Assembly (NCBI GenBank): GCA_022749755.1
Contig: CM040447.1
Coordinates: forward strand, 11,092,087 to 11,156,086
DNA: 64,000 bases
From: Azadirachta indica
Taxonomy: Eukaryota; Streptophyta; Magnoliopsida; Sapindales; Meliaceae
Direction of reading: 5' to 3'
Shown: positions 62,605 through 64,000 of the stretch, piece after piece
Layout of the letters: every line of letters begins with the position of its first letter
Numbering within the stretch: position 1 is the first letter of the stretch
Position numbers and translations under genes: made by a program
Notes under the pieces: model-generated
What the model saw: the letters and a program-made list of their open reading frames with translations, nothing else
Databases searched by the model: none
Told to the model about the DNA's origin: nothing

Positions 62605-62634
62605 TATTATAATAATAATAATAATAATAATAAT
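62605..62634. repeat. AAT trinucleotide microsatellite
   Basis: About ten AAT/ATA units, intergenic. Confidence 0.85.
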
Positions 62635-63487
62635 AGACAACGCTATATTCATTTTTTCTTTTTAATTAATCAACTTAAGACTGCCTTACCTTACCAAGAC
62701 TTTTCCATTATATTTTTATCAGGTTAATCACGACAGTATAATTTAAAAAATTAAAATAAGGACTTTATATATTTTATTCTATTTATTTATTTATTGTGTT
62801 TTTCTTATTATTTTAAGCGTCTATCGTTCCTCATCATATTTACTAAAATGAATCCCCTTTTGACCGAAACTCTTGTCCGTCCTTGTCCTCTCAAAAATCA
62901 CCATCAACTTGTTTGAATTTCACAAATTATATATATATATATATATATAAATCATTTTACATTACATCAAAGATCAATTAATCATCAAATACCAAAACAT
63001 TTTTCTCCTCCTTCTTCAAATCAATCTCCCTGTCAACTCTTTCTTCGTACCTTCGAAAGCTCCATGTAACCAACTTCCATTATTTTACCTTTAATCACAT
63101 CGTGTGAGAATTAACGGAAGCCATCAACTACCCAACATCATTCTTGAGAAAAGCAAGCATACTGATATAACCAAACAACTTCAGGCCCAATGAACTAACT
63201 TGATTAGAGCCGCAGGCCCATTATCGTCAACTATTCAAAAGAGACGAATTGATAACCACAATATTTGCATCGAGGGATACAAGTTTTCTTTGATTCCATT
63301 GCGTTTGCAGGAATTTCTACAAACACAATGTTACTATATCTCTAACAGGCTCAGTAGTAAATGATAACCTTACTTTTTGTCAATCCTACATGCAGGAGGA
63401 GCATGTTTTCAGTACTACATAATGGAATTCACATACTAAAAGTATGTACACCATACTACAAAAAGGCTCCAAAATATTAACTCCATC

Positions 63488-63951
63488 CTAGACATTTTCA
63501 ATGGAAGCAATTGTTGTGATGGAATCTGATGTTGTAGAATCCATTCCCTGCTCTGAGTATGATATCAAGGCCTTCACAACTTGCCGAAATCTCCTTCTGT
63601 AAGTGGGGAACTTTGACACACTATTTATCATTCCCATCATTCTGTTGATGTAATAGTTGTCACTCGTCAGATTACATAAAAATTAAAAAGAGTAACAGTA
63701 CATTTCTGTTTTTATAATACTGAGAAAAGGAAAGAATAGCTATGCTGGTGAATGTCTTGAAGCACTTATACAAACAAAAATCAGTTCCCACGAAAGGCAA
63801 TTACTAACATGCTCACTTCAGTCAAAAATATGTATGCTGCTCAAATAATCAATGTGAAACAATAGCTTTACTGAGTTCCAGACTGCATCTGGAATGTAGG
63901 GATTATATTTGTCACAACATTTGAATCCAGAGTGATCAATGAACCTACAGT
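63488..63951 (-). CDS. 3' exons of an unidentified gene, partial
   Basis: A probable last exon (63641-63488) ends with TAG and reads MMGMINSVSKFPTYRRRFRQ, then VVKALISYSEQG, followed by a Ser/Thr-rich tail ending in ASIENV. The preceding acceptor tcaacag is good. Upstream, a second candidate exon (about 63951-63867) reads FIDHSGFKCCDKYNPYIP, then DAVWNS, before GTAAAG. The simple junction of the two is out of phase by one base, so either a border is misplaced or an exon is missing. I do not recognise the family. The gene continues beyond the window. Confidence 0.4.
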
Positions 63952-64000
63952 CAAAAGAAATTAAAACTTTTCCCAAATCCGACTCCGTTCCTGAACTGAA

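Larger units (their letters stand above)
59905..63487. other. Spacer downstream of KRP
   Basis: Begins with the probable KRP 3' untranslated region (to about 60200). The rest is AT-rich with microsatellites and no recognisable gene. The last 200 bases are likely the 3' untranslated region of the minus-strand gene ending at 63488. Confidence 0.4.

Overview
The window reads as nuclear DNA of a eudicot plant. It is AT-rich, its genes are split by many short GT-AG introns, and every protein recognised is a plant-type family. I suspect a Citrus-like genome from general impression only; no computation supports that. All exon models below were built by hand from splice sites, reading phase and family similarity.

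Layout. A CEP-type peptide-hormone precursor (149-487, minus) opens the window, followed by intergenic DNA holding a decayed RNase H fragment of a LINE-type element (3740-4100). A six-exon, membrane-anchored P-loop sulfotransferase-like gene follows (4902-8799, minus). Next is about 8 kb of very AT-rich spacer. A patatin-like phospholipase copy sits at 17060-19712 (plus). A twelve-exon gene with two CTLH/CRA-like modules occupies 20741-29255 (minus). Next come a PPR pseudogene (30190-30830) and two more patatin-like copies on the minus strand (31460-33376 and 35002-37641), the last split by a solo LTR. A complete ten-exon organellar type-1 methionine aminopeptidase lies at 38667-45006 (minus). 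About 0.5 kb upstream of its start codon is a full-length but dead hAT transposon (45502-49800) with a near-perfect 8-bp target duplication. After a long microsatellite-rich spacer comes a KRP/ICK cyclin-dependent kinase inhibitor (58654-59904, plus). The window ends in the 3' exons of an unidentified minus-strand gene.

The most notable signal is the patatin family. All three copies are damaged in exon 2 at or just after the catalytic GxSxG nucleophile elbow, each by a different lesion: a 1-base insertion, an inferred 14-base deletion between short direct repeats, and a 12-base in-frame deletion with substitutions. The third copy also has an altered oxyanion motif, yet stays open for 291 codons until a solo LTR supplies a stop. 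Two other points deserve a check. The second peptide domain of the CEP precursor is cut by a stop codon. The KRP gene keeps its frame only if a non-obvious 3' splice site is used.

I found no operon-like system, CRISPR array or convincing RNA gene, and I do not claim a new biological system. The confidently functional genes are the sulfotransferase-like gene, the CTLH/CRA gene, the methionine aminopeptidase and probably KRP. They look like unrelated neighbours.
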